From: Seriola aureovittata
Lineage: Eukaryota > Chordata > Actinopteri > Carangiformes > Carangidae
Direction of reading: 5' to 3'
Length of the DNA: 64,000 bases
Assembly (NCBI RefSeq): GCF_021018895.1
Contig: NC_079377.1
Coordinates: 12,544,501-12,608,500 of the forward strand
Below, in pieces: positions 50,447 through 64,000 of this stretch (its first letter is position 1; every line of letters begins with the position of its first letter). Position numbers and translations under genes: made by a program. Under the pieces are notes generated by a model. That model saw only the letters and a list, made by a program, of their open reading frames with translations. It was not told where the DNA came from and searched no databases.

Positions 50447-52299
50447 GTAAGTGTGTCAACCACTGGGGGCAGCAAAAACACAGCTGCTGCGTCAAAAAAT
50501 GCAAGAGAAGAAGAGCAGCAGGTGAACAGCACAGTCAAACATGTGGGCTGATGGGATTCATGACTTCACGTTTTCACATTCAACAACGTCGCCTGACAAG
50601 GTAATACTGAACTTACTGTATGATCAGATGTTGCACATGTGGTCCAGCGTGCACCTTTTGATTTCCATGTGCTTGTGTGGGCAGTATATAAAAAGTGTGG
50701 TTACATGCAATGAAAGTCTTTGAAATAAAATCACAGCTTTAATTATGTGGAGGCAGAATCCTTTGACCAAGTCTTAGTGGCTAGATGAAGCGTGTCATGA
50801 ACTGATTTATTCAAACTTTTGGGTGGAGATGTGTTAAATGGTCAAAAGCCACTGGAATTAAAGCACTTTTAGACTAAATAAATTAATGATGACGATATAT
50901 TTCACTAACTGAATTCAAAACCAAGATAAACATTAATAGAATTGCCACCAATACAGCAATGGCTGGCATGTGTGTCCATTTTGTGTGACTAACCCCATTG
51001 TATTATATTACACTTTGGTCATCATATTATACGTCAGTGGCTTGCCGTCAGTGCAAGCAAGGCAAGCGGTGCCCAGTTAAAGCTAGAAATAGACATCAAT
51101 TACAAGCAATATCTCTCCTTACATCTGCTCTCAGTTTGCATCCATCATGTAATTTACTGCCCACTTGTGGTGGCAGCAGGGTATTGTCTCTGAAAACTAG
51201 CTTGACTAGCAGCTGTTGTAACTACAGTTTTTGTTATTTTTGTGGCCGTGACAGTGGCCCATTGACAAAAGCTGGAGCTTGTCACGCGGGGAGGACAGCA
51301 GCCTTTTTGGGGGGATTTGCGCATGTACATTGAGGATAATCCTGGGATCTTTGACATTTGTCTAGCTATAGCCAAAGTGTGCTTGTTTAGCTGTCCTTGG
51401 CTCAGCTTCTACCGTTCTGAGATCAGTTATAATATTGCGGCATTATATGCACGTGCAGACGTGTGGAAACTAAACTTGTGCATTAAGCGAACAGTAGCAA
51501 GTCAACAAGCTAATTACATTGTTTGTACACTTGTTTGCCCTATATTAGAATATATAGACTATTCCAGTCTCACGTCCATGCACCCGACAGAGTTATTTAC
51601 TCAGTATAAGGAGCTGTGCGTGCTGCCATTGTTTTCCTCCAAGTTAATTACACAGATTTATCATCTCTGTGCAAGATCTGCAGTAAGTTTGAGAAGTTTG
51701 AGACAGAATATTGTTACATGAGTAGAGCAGCTCCTTTCAGCAATAGCTCATTACGTAGGTTGTGTGTGTACAGAGAGAGAGAGAGGGAGAAGTGAGGCTG
51801 GCGACCGGAGCAGGCAGTTAGCTAGTTAGTTAGCAGTTAGCAGTATAGCTGTGAACGTGGCAGTGTGATGTATGTGTACTTTAGGCTGTTTGTGGCAACA
51901 CTGAAGCAGTGAAATGCAGTATTCTGCCTTGTCACTGAAGTCTGTCATTGTCAGTTAATGGTAAATTTTTTTGATAGAAGTGATTTTTAGATATGCTTGC
52001 CTATTTGTGAAACAATAAATTTCACGTTAAAGCAAGGTTATTTTTTCTAAGGACAGAAGGTATGAGCTAATAAGGAGAATTTCAGGCAATTTTTCTGGGT
52101 GTTTTGGCCAATTAATGTACTTTGCTTTATGAATGTTTTGTCTTCATAGCTTTGTTGTTGAGTTATATTTAAAAAATACTAAAGCTCAATTCACTCTGTC
52201 TCTCGTGCAGTTCCTTTTTCAGATAGCTTTGAACTGATGACAAAGGTTTCTTTTGATTGGACCATGGTCTTTTTTCTCTCTCTCCCTCCTGCCTGTAGC

Positions 52300-52302
<3 letters not shown>

Positions 52303-52337
<35 letters not shown>
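52303..52337. repeat. (CT)n microsatellite
   Basis: About 35 nt of CT dinucleotides. Confidence 0.95.
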
Positions 52338-52340
<3 letters not shown>

Positions 52341-52596
52341 GCTGAGAAAAGTTTCATGTACAGACGCTCGACATGCTCAACCAAGCATTAACACTTCACT
52401 TTACATGTCACACATATGCCCACCCATCTACACACACACACGCTCACACACACACAAACATGCATGCATGCACACACACGAAATACTGACTTTCCATCCA
52501 ACTGACAAGCTGTCTCATCCCTAAAAACACCTGTCAAGCTTACCCCATCTCTTCTCTCCCTCTCTCTCCCTTTCTCCCCCATGCACACACTCATGT

Positions 52597-52599
<3 letters not shown>

Positions 52600-52627
<28 letters not shown>
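52600..52627. repeat. (CA)n microsatellite
   Basis: About 28 nt of CA dinucleotides. Other short CA/TG runs lie near 52430-52480 and 52760-52785. Confidence 0.95.
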
Positions 52628-53859
52628 GTCACAGCACACCAGTTCACTAAATGTAGCTGCTCAGACACAGCTCCATGCTTTAATGGTGGCAGGATGTTGG
52701 GATTCACTGAACTAAGAGAACTCTTCCCCAATTATCCCTGAGGATACTAAAATAAGTGTGTACGTGTGTGTGTGTGTGTGTGTGCATGCAAGATAGAGAG
52801 TGTGACTGTGACCATGTTCATGCTTATAGTTGACTTTCTGCCTCTCACTCGGAGATCATTAGAGAACCACTCAGTTCTAACAGATCCCTGTGGAGAGAGG
52901 CGGAGGCAGGAGAGAGAGAGAAGTGAGATTTAAAAGCGGGAAATTAGCTTTTTCTTCTGTAAAGAATGAAAACAAGTTAGTTGGTTTTAACGGACGACTG
53001 CAAACCAGCTGAGGAGCTCTGGCCTGTTTGGGTGACGATGTGCTATCTAGTTGTGAGAACAACAGCTGTCGTGTATCATCCTGTATAGACTGTCAAGCTT
53101 TATAAGAAAAAAAAAAAGAAAAGAAAAACTCAGGCGTTCTGTGTTATCTCTCAATCTGCAGCCCCCACCACAGTTTAAGAGTAATCCTGGAGCAGTACAT
53201 GCGTGTATCTGCCCGTCACAGTGCTGTGATAAGAGGCCAATAGAAGGAAAAGCCAGGGGAGATGCTACATTAATACTGGCTCTGATTAGGAGTGCAGTGA
53301 GGGAGGGCTTCTCTGTTGTGTTTCTCTGTGAGGTGGAGGCAGATGCTGCCAATAGAAAATGGTTTATATATGATATCTTCCATCTGCTATATAGAAAGCT
53401 AAATCCTGGCAGTAACCAAGCTGTTCACAGCCAGACACACATCTGCAGCCACACCCTCCCCGCATCAGGCCAAAAACTACTTACATACACAGAAAGAAGA
53501 TTTCTCTGTTTACCTAAAGAATAATTCCATTTTTATTTACTCTGTCTGCTGTGCAACACGTGCAAACCACACTTGACTGACATTTGTGAAAATGCTGCGA
53601 CATAATGCATCACATGGCAGCTTTAAGGAAGCACAGCACAAGCATTACTAATGATATTAATGATGCTCTGGTACATGTTGTGCTTGCTTGTGCTTGCTCA
53701 GCCACATTAAGTGCGTTTCCATCCACCTGTTTTTATGCATGTTTTAAATTTGTGCTTAAAAGAACCTGAATGGAAATGCTGGTAATCTGGGAAAAAAAAA
53801 AAAAAAAAAAACTCAAAATACTACAAAAATGTCGTCTATGTGCGGCTGAGACTTCAGGC

Positions 53860-54125
53860 TACGGCAGTGCCTTCCCGATGTCAGCAGCCGAATTGGTTCA
53901 TGATTTAGGTGGGCGTGATCCTATTTGTCCTTCTGATACAGCGCTCAGTGTAGATGTCCTGCAGGGAGGGATGCTCACCTCCAATGATGGTCTGTGCAGA
54001 CTTCACCATTCTCTGCATGCGTTTCTGGTCCGGTGATGTACATTTCCCAAACCATGTGGTTATGCCGCCAGTCAGGATGCTCTTAATGGTTGTAGTGTAA
54101 AATGTCCAGAGGATTCCCTATAATG
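53860..54125 (-). mobile_element. Second LINE fragment (CR1/L2-type reverse-transcriptase 3' end)
   Basis: On the minus strand the frame reads TIKSILTGGITTWFGKCTSP, then QKRMQRMVKSAQTIIGGEHP and SLQDIYTERCIRR. This matches the teleost LINE motif series ESILTxxITVWYGN, DRKALQRVVKTAQxI and LPSLQDIYTxRC. A stop and loss of frame follow after about 53905. It is a truncated dead copy. Confidence 0.75.
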
Positions 54126-57100
54126 AAGGTGATTTTTACTTTCACTGACCTATTAGTTTGTGTACTTTTAAAAAAGCAGATTTCATGAAGTGTTGTGCAG
54201 TTGAAAGTCTAATGACTGACAGTGTTAGGCCATCTCTCTGATCTCGGCCGATAAATGACAGATGTCTGCGTCTTTGTGTGCCTGTGAGCATGTGTGTGCA
54301 AATGTTCTTTTGTTTTAACGCTTCAACGTGGGCTTATGTAAAACATGCATTTATGTGCATGTGTGGGTGGCAAATGACTCTCTAAAAGCTGAAAATAAGT
54401 GGACTGATGGATCCGCTCGTCCTGTTATGTCTTGTTCTCGGAACACCACGCATCTCCACTGCTGAGAGGCATGAGGCAGAAGTAGTGCTTGTCGCCTCTG
54501 CTGCAGATCTCACTCTCTCTGAACCTCCGTGAAGCCTTGTTTGCTTTGCATTTAGACTCATTCTCGCCAGCCTCCGAGGAGCTGTTTGAGCCACAGTGTG
54601 GGAGATAAAGTAATGATCATTATTGCTTCAGTGATAGCGTAGCCCGGTGCCCTGCTGTAACACAGATAATGTCCCCTTGCATTCCAACGGCAGTGATGCA
54701 CAAGGGTAAACTTGTGACCTTATATGAATGCACTCTTTCTTTTTTCATTACGTTACATTCTTTCTCTCATGCATGAAGAGACACCCTCTCCAGGGTTCAG
54801 TTAAGATTTATTAAGGTTTATTTTTCTTCTTTGCTTGACACCAGTGACTCGGGTCAGACCCCGTACAGCAGGGAACCTGTTTCAGTATAATGAGGAACCA
54901 GGGCTCGGCTTATCATCACATCTGTTCCCACATGACATGAGCTGCAATCCACTTCAGACTCATTTTTATTATGCGTGAGGGGGCAAAGGGTCTTTGATGC
55001 AAATGGAGAACATACTTAACCAGATGGGGACAGTATTTAGAATGACAGGTACAGTGTTTCTTAATGTTCAGACATCATGAGTCTTCATGCACCCAGCTTG
55101 GTGAAAATTGCATTAGTGTCATTGTTTCACCTTGAAAGCTTGTTTACTGTCCAAGTGTTTTTGCAGAAGGAGCTATTAGAGCAGCCATTAATTAGTGTCA
55201 CTCCGAGTTAGCGTAGGAGGTACTCAGCCAGTCCTTGGCTTGCCTCCCAAAACAAGAGTACAAACACACACACATACACAAACACAAAAACTGTTGTGTT
55301 GTGCACACGACCGCGCAAGCTTAATAGATTTTTATAAGTGATTTATTTCTGGCATACATAATGAAATAACAATCATATCAAAATGTCTCCTTACAGTCCA
55401 ACATTTTGTTTTATTTATGTCTTAACACGTCCATGTCAAACACTTCCCTCAGTTGTCTCCTTTCCTGGAAACATTTCCTGCCAAGAAGCATCCACCTTTC
55501 GTCAGCGAGCGAGGAGGCTGCTCTGGTCGCCTTTGGCAACCAAACCCAACAAGAAACAAGGAACAGTAGCAAACCTTTGCTGCAGGACACAGATGAGCTT
55601 CCTCCTCATAGTGTGAATGTTGAATTGTAGCACGTGGCCTCAGCTGACATCTGTCCACACAAGGTACTTTCAATGGGGAAAAATCCAGCTCCCCAACCCA
55701 GGATGTATATGGAAGTGGCAAATGATTTTAGCTGTAAAATGTGTAGAAAAATGTGACTACTGAGGGTGTTCACAGGGGCCTGTGCCAACAGGTTTGATGA
55801 TTCTGTTTGAGTCAGGATCGCTGGAACTCCATTGGAACAAATTGATTGTTTTACCCCTTTCTAAATTCTGGTCTGATTGGGCCTTAACTCTAAAAACACA
55901 GTAATACAGGGGTTTATAAAAGTCAACACTCGTTGGGATGTGGGGTCAGTGATCAGATTCTTATTAATTTGATAGGAATTCAACCATTTTACCAGTCTCA
56001 CAAAACCAGCATTTGGTTTGGATATTAAAATATCTGCATGCAGGAGCAGAAGAGAACATGCAAATTGAACACAACCAAATGCCAGGGACGTTTATGCTAA
56101 GTATATATAAATGTCTAGACAACTGTAAATCAAGATTTGCCTTTCATTCACTCCTGCCTCTCTCCCCCTGATCAGCTCTCATCTCTGTGCTGCTTTAGGT
56201 TTGGATTGCTGCTCTGGAGCCGGGCTTCCTCCACTCTGGGGCTGTGATTAAAAAGAGAGAGAACGCCAGTAGTAACCTTGGAAAATAATTGGGTTATTTT
56301 TCAGCGCGTGCCAAAGAAAGTGAATTGTAATAATCTACTTCAACTCACAATTTCGCTCCATTATTTTCACTCACTTCACAGATTAATCAAAATACAACCG
56401 ATACACACACATACTCATACCGACACACATACACACAAATGCACACAGGGGAAAGAGGACTAGATCTTTCAGTTGCAATATTAGCAAAAAGAGAGATAAT
56501 GGGCTTTTGTAGACTATCCTGAGGACTGAGACGATGTATACCCACACAAAGGTAGAATATTTGTCAAATGAATACATCCATTCAGCTTCAGTAAGGTGAC
56601 AAAATGAAAGTGGTTCTCCAGTTGGGCTTCAGGCATGTCCTGGAGGTTGTTTAGCATGCTGCCCCCAGCTTGCTTACTGCTCTGAAAACCATGTTGTGTT
56701 TGTCTCTCAGGGTGCAGCCTGTGCCACGCTGTTGGACTGGGTGGGGTGAAGCTGCCACCGTTGAGAGCCGGGCGAGCTCCTGGCTGCTATTAGAGTTCAG
56801 TGTTCCAGCGAGCAGGCATGGAGAATGGACACAGAATAATGTATGAAGGGCTTCTCAGCCGCAGGTTAGAGTGCTGCAGAATGTGGCAGAGTGAGAGCGT
56901 TTGGAAATGCGTGAGTGGGTTTGGGTATAATAAATGCACACGGTCTAGTTTTGAAACGGCAAAGACATTTTTTAATTTTTCAGAGGTGAGTGGGTGGTCC
57001 GTCGTGGACTTGTGCAAGCAAGATTTGGGTTCACACTGAGAGAAATCTTCATTTGCATTCACACTTATTCTGTTTGATTCTTATTTTTCTTGATTTTATC

Positions 57101-57468
57101 TTTTTGTCAGAGGAAGACTTTTCAAAACAAATGACTCCCGTGAAAAGTTGTACATCCGTAGGTGCTGCTTTGAAGACTGTATTAGTAGAAATCTGCATGG
57201 CTGGCTGTCAAATTCATTTTCTGCATCCCAGTTCATATCATCCTCCTCTCAGCGTGTGATCAGCAATATTCCCCAGTGCTCTCTAATATTCGTTAATCAG
57301 CTCCATTATATTAAAATGTCTGGGGTAATTATGAATGTAATTTGCTGTAATTAAATCCCTGTGGACGGTTTCATGTTCCATGATAAACACTATAGGGAGG
57401 AGACTGTGATATTGTAGTTTTATTCACAGAGAATAAAATCCGAGATTCAGAGACGTTCAGATTGGAAG

Positions 57469-57470
<2 letters not shown>

Positions 57471-57554
<84 letters not shown>
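57471..57554. repeat. (CA)n microsatellite
   Basis: About 84 nt of uninterrupted CA dinucleotides. Confidence 0.97.
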
Positions 57555-57558
<4 letters not shown>

Positions 57559-59781
57559 GACAGACAAGAGGAGTTTGATGTATAAAGAATAATAGGAGAT
57601 CAGTTGGAGAACCTCAGTACAGAGAGACAGCATGTGGCACTGTGTTAATGAGTTTGATGAAGCAATGAAAATCAATTACTAGAAAATGATATGCAAATAA
57701 ACACTGTTAGAATTGAGTCCACGAGGCCCAGTGTTTTCATGGGAGGAGATTATGGACCATAGAGAAAAGAAACCGCTATCTTCACTGCTGAATGGCATCG
57801 TTTGTGTGCCACCCAAAGCAAAGCTTCCCAAGTTTGGATTTTCACTGAGGAAGGAATTACTGCATTATGTAGATTTTAATCAATCTGTAGAATTGCTTTT
57901 GACATCATAATAATTCAAATGATTCTTTAATTTTGTTGAATCTGCACCTGCAGACCGAGTGACTCTTTGTTTTGTGAACTCTTGAACTTTTCCTTTACAT
58001 AGCAACATTCATAATTATATTAGAAAATCTGAAAACAAGACCAAAAAACAGAGTTATATACAATATATAATATAATGAAATAATATTTAACGTAGATGTA
58101 TGTACTAAACATTCTGGAAACACATATGCAAGTAAATGATCATCTGATATTTTGCAGTTATGCAGGTAACCATTTTCATATTTGAGGATACCTCTATGAA
58201 AATAAATACATATGCACATATACAAACAGACATTCAGTGTATTTACATACTGTACTGTATAAAAACACACAGACACACTGTCTTTTGAAGGAATCTCTCT
58301 ACACACACAAATTAATTCAGAACCTCCCTCAAACATCAACTAACAGCACATTTTCCAGTGTTTCAACTACTGACTTAGTCTTTCTTGAACAAAGACTATA
58401 ACCCTGCTCGCAGCTTGTAAAGCACCGTCCTGTGACATTCAGTGTGTTTGCAGGATCCGCGGCTGAACAGCAGCAACCTGCTAATGTAGCTGAGGTCCCT
58501 ATTCACACAGCATTTTATCTAAAAATACATATTCTCTGCTTGCTCAAAACAGCAGCAGAGAAGTTCCTCTGAGTTTCCTCTAAGAAACTATTCACAGGGC
58601 ATCTCTTACAGTGAAGTATTTTTAGGAAACACAGAGGCAGCTCTAACCTCTTTAGAAATGTCTGTTAGTAATAGGTGTTTTTAAGTGGCTGGCGGAGAAG
58701 CTATTATTGCAGTAATTACCGCTGCCACTGTCAGTCTTCAAGTGAGACACAATATGAAGACAACACAGAGGGAAGAATGGTCACTTTCACCGTCAGCGTT
58801 TGCCAGATTGATGTAACGATTTTAAAATTGATCTCATAATTGCTGATGAGTTACAGGCATTGTGACGGATTAAGACAGTTATCGCTCAGCAAGCATTTTT
58901 TATGTCATAGTAAAAAATTATTTCAGTCGCCAAATCTCGCCTCCGCCTCTTTGGGAAATCTTTTTTTCTTTTTTTTTTCTTTTTTTTATGCTTTAACGCT
59001 TGGAGAATTGCTTTTAGAAAAGCTTTTAAAATAATGATTGAAAAGCACATTACTTCTAGAAGTTGTTCCTAAGTTGGCCAATTAGGACCACCTTTTAGCT
59101 TCAGATGGCTTTGTGAATATGGCCCCTGTTCATGATTATTTCATGTACTCTTATTTGGACTCATGAATTATGCAAGAGATGTCGTAAGTCTGAGAGTCTG
59201 GTGCTGTGAGCGACCTTTGTATGTTTGACAGAGAGTGTGTGGGTTCATGCCAGTTTGCGTGATGAGTATATTGTTATGTCTCCCCCTGCTGAAGGGAGTA
59301 AAAGAGGTTGGGGAGGGGGGCAGATTTGAAGAAGTTTGCAGTGAAGGGAATATTCTTATAGGCAGGAAGGTGGGAACACAGTATTTAATTTAATACCCCA
59401 GAGCTTAAAGACTTGTGGGTAAATTTACAAACACAAACAAGTGCACAAAAGGCCATGCATGTGTCTGCAGAAGCAATAGACGTGTGTGTATTCAATAATG
59501 TAACAGCTCGCCCCTCTTTCCTCTTTTGTGTTTCGGAGATTAGGGAAACTTCCAGAGAGCGCACTCACAAACTGTATTCTCTGGTACACACGCATGAAGG
59601 GAGACAAGCACACGCACACAACGATCTCACTTTACAAATACATATTTAATATCTGCAATGGCTTTGCACAACTTTTAATCAGCTGTACCAGTGATGTGAT
59701 GGAGGGTGACTTAGTTAACCAACCGTTTTAGATATAAATGGATATAGTGTATAAAACATGCACGCACACTCACACGCGCGC

Positions 59782-59783
<2 letters not shown>

Positions 59784-59871
<88 letters not shown>
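59784..59871. repeat. (CA)n microsatellite
   Basis: About 88 nt of uninterrupted CA dinucleotides, preceded by a CACGCGCGCGG stretch. Confidence 0.97.
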
Positions 59872-59873
<2 letters not shown>

Positions 59874-62800
59874 CCCAGTCACATACATTTACAGTATAAT
59901 GAATCTCATCAAACTTCACATAAGCATTGGGACAAATGCAAAAATCAATGCATTTTGTCATATATTACTGTTTACTGGGCATTTCTGATTTGTATATTAG
60001 TCCTAGTTTGTTCTCTGATGATCAGTAACTATATTGCATCATTTCCCAGAGCATTCAATCGTCCACTGTAATAGAGAGCCGGGGTCCGGGCATCACTTTT
60101 TGATCTACCTATGTTCTACAATCTTCAGAGATTGTGATTTAAGTTAAGTTACACAATGATTAATTTGTGAGCATTTCGAGATGCTCCCGTGATGTTTTTT
60201 CATCCATACACTCATTCCTGATTTTTCCTATGCTTTTAGAAACTACTTTTTTCAAAGAAATGCATTGACATTCTGGAAATACTCCTTCACCTTCTTGCTT
60301 AGAGTTAAATGAGAAGATTGATACCATTCTCATGTCTGTCTCTGCAGGGAGCTATTCGTTTTGCTGTTTCTACATAGCCAATGTTAGCATTAACAACTCT
60401 TTACTAGAAGAAATGTTGCAAATTGAGAATCAAACTTCATTCCTTTTACTCTCCAAAATCTGTCTCCAGTGGTGGAAAGCAACATCAACGTTAACTCTTG
60501 TCTCTATCACGTCTTTTCTACTAATGAAGTTAGCATGCTCACCAGCTGGCCCCGGCCCTTCCCCTCACTTTCCGATAGCAACTCACTTTAGCCTCCAATC
60601 TGCCCTGAAGACGTGGCACTGCTCAGATGTATATTATTACCTCTTGTCTTGCAAACTCAGTGATGGCTGAAGCTCTTTACAAAAACATGAATTTGAACCT
60701 CTAGCTATAACTGATGTAAGAACCCATATGTTTCTTTTCACTTTGACTCTCCTGCATTGTGGGTAACTGAGAAGCTGTTTTAATGGTGTGAGGCACAGAT
60801 GACCAGTAGTATTCTGTAGGTGAACCCCATCCATCCATTTGGTTGTCTGTGTGTATGTTTCCTTTTTTGTTGATTAATAAATGTAAGAATTGTGTGAGGA
60901 AAGCACAGGGGCTCATATTGACTCATCACTCTCCAGAAATATCTGCATTTGTCTGCATGTGGATGCGTGTGTGTGTGTGTCCATGTGCTTGAGAGGCATA
61001 GTTGAATCGTATGTGACATCTATGTTAATACCCATGTGCCCTGGGGGTAGCAGAGCGTATTACGACATGCACATACATTAGTGGTCCTGCCAGGGCAGTT
61101 TATTTGCTTGTAATGTCTTGCATTCAGTCTTCTTGGCAGACCCAAGGCTACAGCGTGACTGGCTGTGTTCATTTCTCTGTGTCGTCCATACAGGCACACT
61201 CGGGTTCGCATTATCACAGCACAGAACAACAGCAGTCAGAGCACTCCATCTTGTTTATTGCTGCTGCTGCTGTATGAATTTCGAGTAACTATATTTTTCT
61301 GATTTCATAATTCCACTTGAATTGAAGGTTTGATTGCTTCTTTGTGGGATCAGAAACTTTCCAGGGGGCTCGAAACAGATTTAACCTCCATTATATCACG
61401 GCAAAACTTCTCTGTCACCAATGTGAACATTTTTTTCCCCCTAAATGCTGAAACCGAATCAAGATTTGATAATGCTAACATGGTGGAGGTAGTAAGATGT
61501 AGTTGTGGTGACAGGAAGTGGGAATATTATAAGTGTTGCAATATTGTATGCTTTTCTGTTTTGAATTGCCCTCCTGTCTGAGGGAACACTGCAGACCACT
61601 AGAAACCTCAATTGATGAAATTTGTGTGATTACATAATGAGAAAATGTGTCTTTCTTTTTTTTTCCCGGATGACGAGACTTTTTAATTACTTTTGACAAA
61701 GATGTCCATCTTCTGATGAAAGACAATTAAGGAGTAGCCTCTCCTGGCTTGTCTCCTATTGCAACAGTGAGCGACATGATGGAGCCAACTTGAAAACCAG
61801 GACGTGGAGGCGAGGGGGAGGATGGAGCAGAGGGAGGGAGTGCTGGTGTTTGGTGGTTTGGGATGCACCTCAGTAATTAAATGCTACTGTAGGAAAATTA
61901 ATTTGCCAAGTGCCCGATGTGAGAGAGAGAGAGAGGGAGGGAGAAAGAAAAAAACCTACTAGAATTGTTGCAGTGGTTCCAATTACTCTTTTTTTTCCAC
62001 CAATTTCACCCACCCTTTTTTTGTTTTGTGAATTAAAATAATTGCAATCCTTAAATGGACAGCATTTATAAATGTAAGCTGGTTTTGTCTGCATTTGGTT
62101 CCAAGAAGTTAAAATTGACTACTTGCTGCAACCTTTAAAGTGTTCCAGCAAAAGTTTTGTTATGAGCAGGAAGAAGAGGTGGTTGTTTTGTGAATACAAC
62201 ATGTTACATGTGAATGAATCATCCCGGCAGCTCTTCTCTTCAACACAATGTCAGTGCATGTAGCACAGCGAGGCTCCTCATGGTAGGCGTTGATGGTTTC
62301 ATGACACGTTGTGACGACAGTCCTCATCGTCCTCCTCCTCTTAGGCCGGATGCTTATCGATCGTTCAGATCTCCCTTGAAATTAAAATGCTACCAGGAAC
62401 TCCTCGAGTGATCGATCATGTTACACAAGAGCGCAGCACTGCTGTGGGTGGACAGACGGGGATTTAGAGTTTATGTTATTGGGCAAGTTCACAATTAGAT
62501 GCACTCGCTCACACAAACACACACGATTTATGTTTGTTTAATGGATTTGCATTGATCTGTCTGTAGATAAATGTGATGATATCTAACAGTAGGAGGTGGT
62601 CAATTATTCCTTGCAAGCAGAGCTTTTCTCTCAGAGATGCTGGGTCATTATATTGGACAAACTGTGTGCGAGGCGACATTGACAGAGAGCAGAGACAGTA
62701 GGTTCTTTTATTGCCTTGGTTGTTTAATTGGACTTGCTCACCACAGTGTTTAAGTATTTTATCACATGTGTTTTTTGTTTTTTTTATCTCTTCACCTCTG

Positions 62801-64000
62801 TGTTTCATCAGAGAGCAAAAAATTGAACAAAAGCAAACTCAAAGCAAACTAAAAGTAAACTCCTGTAAGCACAATTTTCACCGCTCTTGCAGCATTCTCG
62901 GTGTTAACTTTTATATCTAAGAGGCGAAATCCCACTGCTTTGTCCCCTGGCTATTAAACCCCGGACCCTGCAATACTTTACCTGTAGCAGCCCACCAAAA
63001 CAAGCACAGTTTTGTGCTGTAGGAGGGGATTTGTGGAGGAGAGAAAAAGCAATCAGTGGTCAGACACATAGACGGGGGGAGGGCTCAGGGAGGGAGGAGG
63101 AGGAGGAAGGAAGGGAGAAAAAAAAAATGACCCCAAGGAGTCTGGGAGAAAGGAGGAGGGAAGTGATACAGATAGAGAGAAGATGTTTAATTTGGCACGG
63201 TGTTCCACAGAGACACTTAATCTCCTTCGATCCTTGTGGAAGGTGAAAGGAGGGTAGCAGGGGGTGTGAGGGGTTGGCTTGGCCAGGTGGAGGAACCACA
63301 AATCTTCCACAAATGACCACTGCAAAGCTGTTGTGTTTCTGTGGCTGACTGACTCGCGGCCTGTCCCCTTATCTGCTCCTCTGTCCTGTGACTGCCACTC
63401 ACACATATATCTTTCTATATAACATCAGGAATCTATTTAATCTTCCAAACTAAAAAGTAGCACAGGAACTGAGCTGAACTCCTACACATTTGGTGAGACT
63501 GACCCTTCAACAGCAAAACAAAAGGATGCAGAGGAAGATCTATTGAGCAGCAGTCATGGCTGATGAGTCAAGACATTTATTTTGGCAGCGATTTTAATAG
63601 CAATTGACATCCTGGTCATTTGGAAGGCAATTTAAAAGTTACATGGTTTTTCCTCTTAATGGCTGGATTATCACTGGTTACATCACATCTGTGTGCAGGT
63701 GTGCTCGAGGACAGAGATAGAGAATGAGGAAGAGGAAGTGTTAGCTTTTATATGTAAGACTTAAGGGGGGGGGGGGACAAGAACTATTTGACAATTCGTT
63801 TCTTCTCTTCTTATATGAGTCAGTGAGCCCCAGGAGATTTCATTATGTAGTGTGAGAAGCATAAGGAGCATGCAGTTCCTTAGCTCATGAAGAAATAATG
63901 CCACATGTGACGGAGGTTAAAAGGCTAGTGTGATGACTTTGTGTATAGAAGCAGATGTGATGTGGTGAGGAGAGGCACAGAAAGCAAGACATTCAAAGAA

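Larger units (their letters stand above)
50447..64000. other. Non-coding stretch to the window end
   Basis: I found no exon I can defend in this 13.5 kb. It contains a LINE fragment (53860-54125), several CA/CT arrays, purine-rich DNA near 63069-63175 and a G12 run at 63765-63776. A possible terminal exon for the preceding gene is at 58454-58489 (acceptor TTTGCAG; DPRLNSSNLLM then TAG, phase 0). The segment at about 60350-60790 has the flavour of a teleost interspersed repeat and ends near 'ctgcattgtgggtaa'. Confidence 0.4.

Noticed and set aside
57111..57157. Exon-like segment between TTTTTGTCAG and GTAGGT
   Set aside because: In the phase needed to follow the 50446 donor it hits a stop (TGA). 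The other phases would need an unseen intervening exon.
62812..62864. Exon-like segment between TTTCATCAG and GTAAGC encoding a polar EQKIEQKQ-type peptide
   Set aside because: Its open phase does not follow from any exon found upstream, and the sequence is a low-complexity AAGCAAACT-type repeat.
1..64000. tRNA, rRNA and CRISPR
   Set aside because: No cloverleaf with a GGTTCGAATCC-type B box, no rRNA core and no regular repeat-spacer pattern was seen by eye.

Overview
The window is vertebrate nuclear DNA, almost certainly from a ray-finned (teleost) fish. Genes are split by introns with GT-AG borders, CA/GT microsatellites are dense, and decayed Tc1/mariner and LINE (L2/CR1-type) remnants are present. 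No bacterial, viral or organellar gene was seen.

Layout: (1) 1-3.0 kb is AT-rich with no convincing gene. A CpG-rich block at about 3.0-3.45 kb looks like a two-way promoter. On the minus strand it carries a candidate first coding exon (3272-3340) and a phase-compatible second exon (2990-3017) of an unidentified gene leaving the window to the left. On the plus strand it precedes ldb1. (2) 5.8-10.84 kb holds the LIM-domain-binding protein gene ldb1 (plus strand, ten visible coding exons), with a long 3' UTR and alternative poly(A) signals out to about 13.25 kb. (3) 13.3-16.9 kb is intergenic, with a Tc1/mariner remnant, a TATAA pentamer array and a 35-bp-arm hairpin. (4) 17.9-28.44 kb holds a complete 23-exon prominin gene (plus strand, five-transmembrane protein, 848 aa from the first in-frame ATG, most like prominin-2). 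Several of its introns are largely simple repeat. (5) 28.8-32.9 kb is intergenic and probable 3' UTR sequence. (6) 33.3-36.1 kb holds the single-exon gene hps6 (minus strand, 930 aa), a BLOC-2 subunit. (7) A 379-bp head-to-head promoter separates hps6 from a plus-strand gene whose first coding exon starts at 36480. Two further exon candidates (about 40275-40301 and 50359-50446) join in one open frame. I do not recognise the protein. The rest of the window to 64 kb is mostly large intron or intergenic DNA with long CA arrays and two LINE 3' fragments.

The ldb1-hps6 proximity matches human 10q24.32 as I recall it. A prominin gene between them is not part of that human neighbourhood. The genes are functionally unrelated: a transcription cofactor scaffold, a membrane-protrusion glycoprotein and a lysosome-related-organelle trafficking subunit. 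All exon limits were set by hand from splice sites and reading phase; no alignment or search was run.
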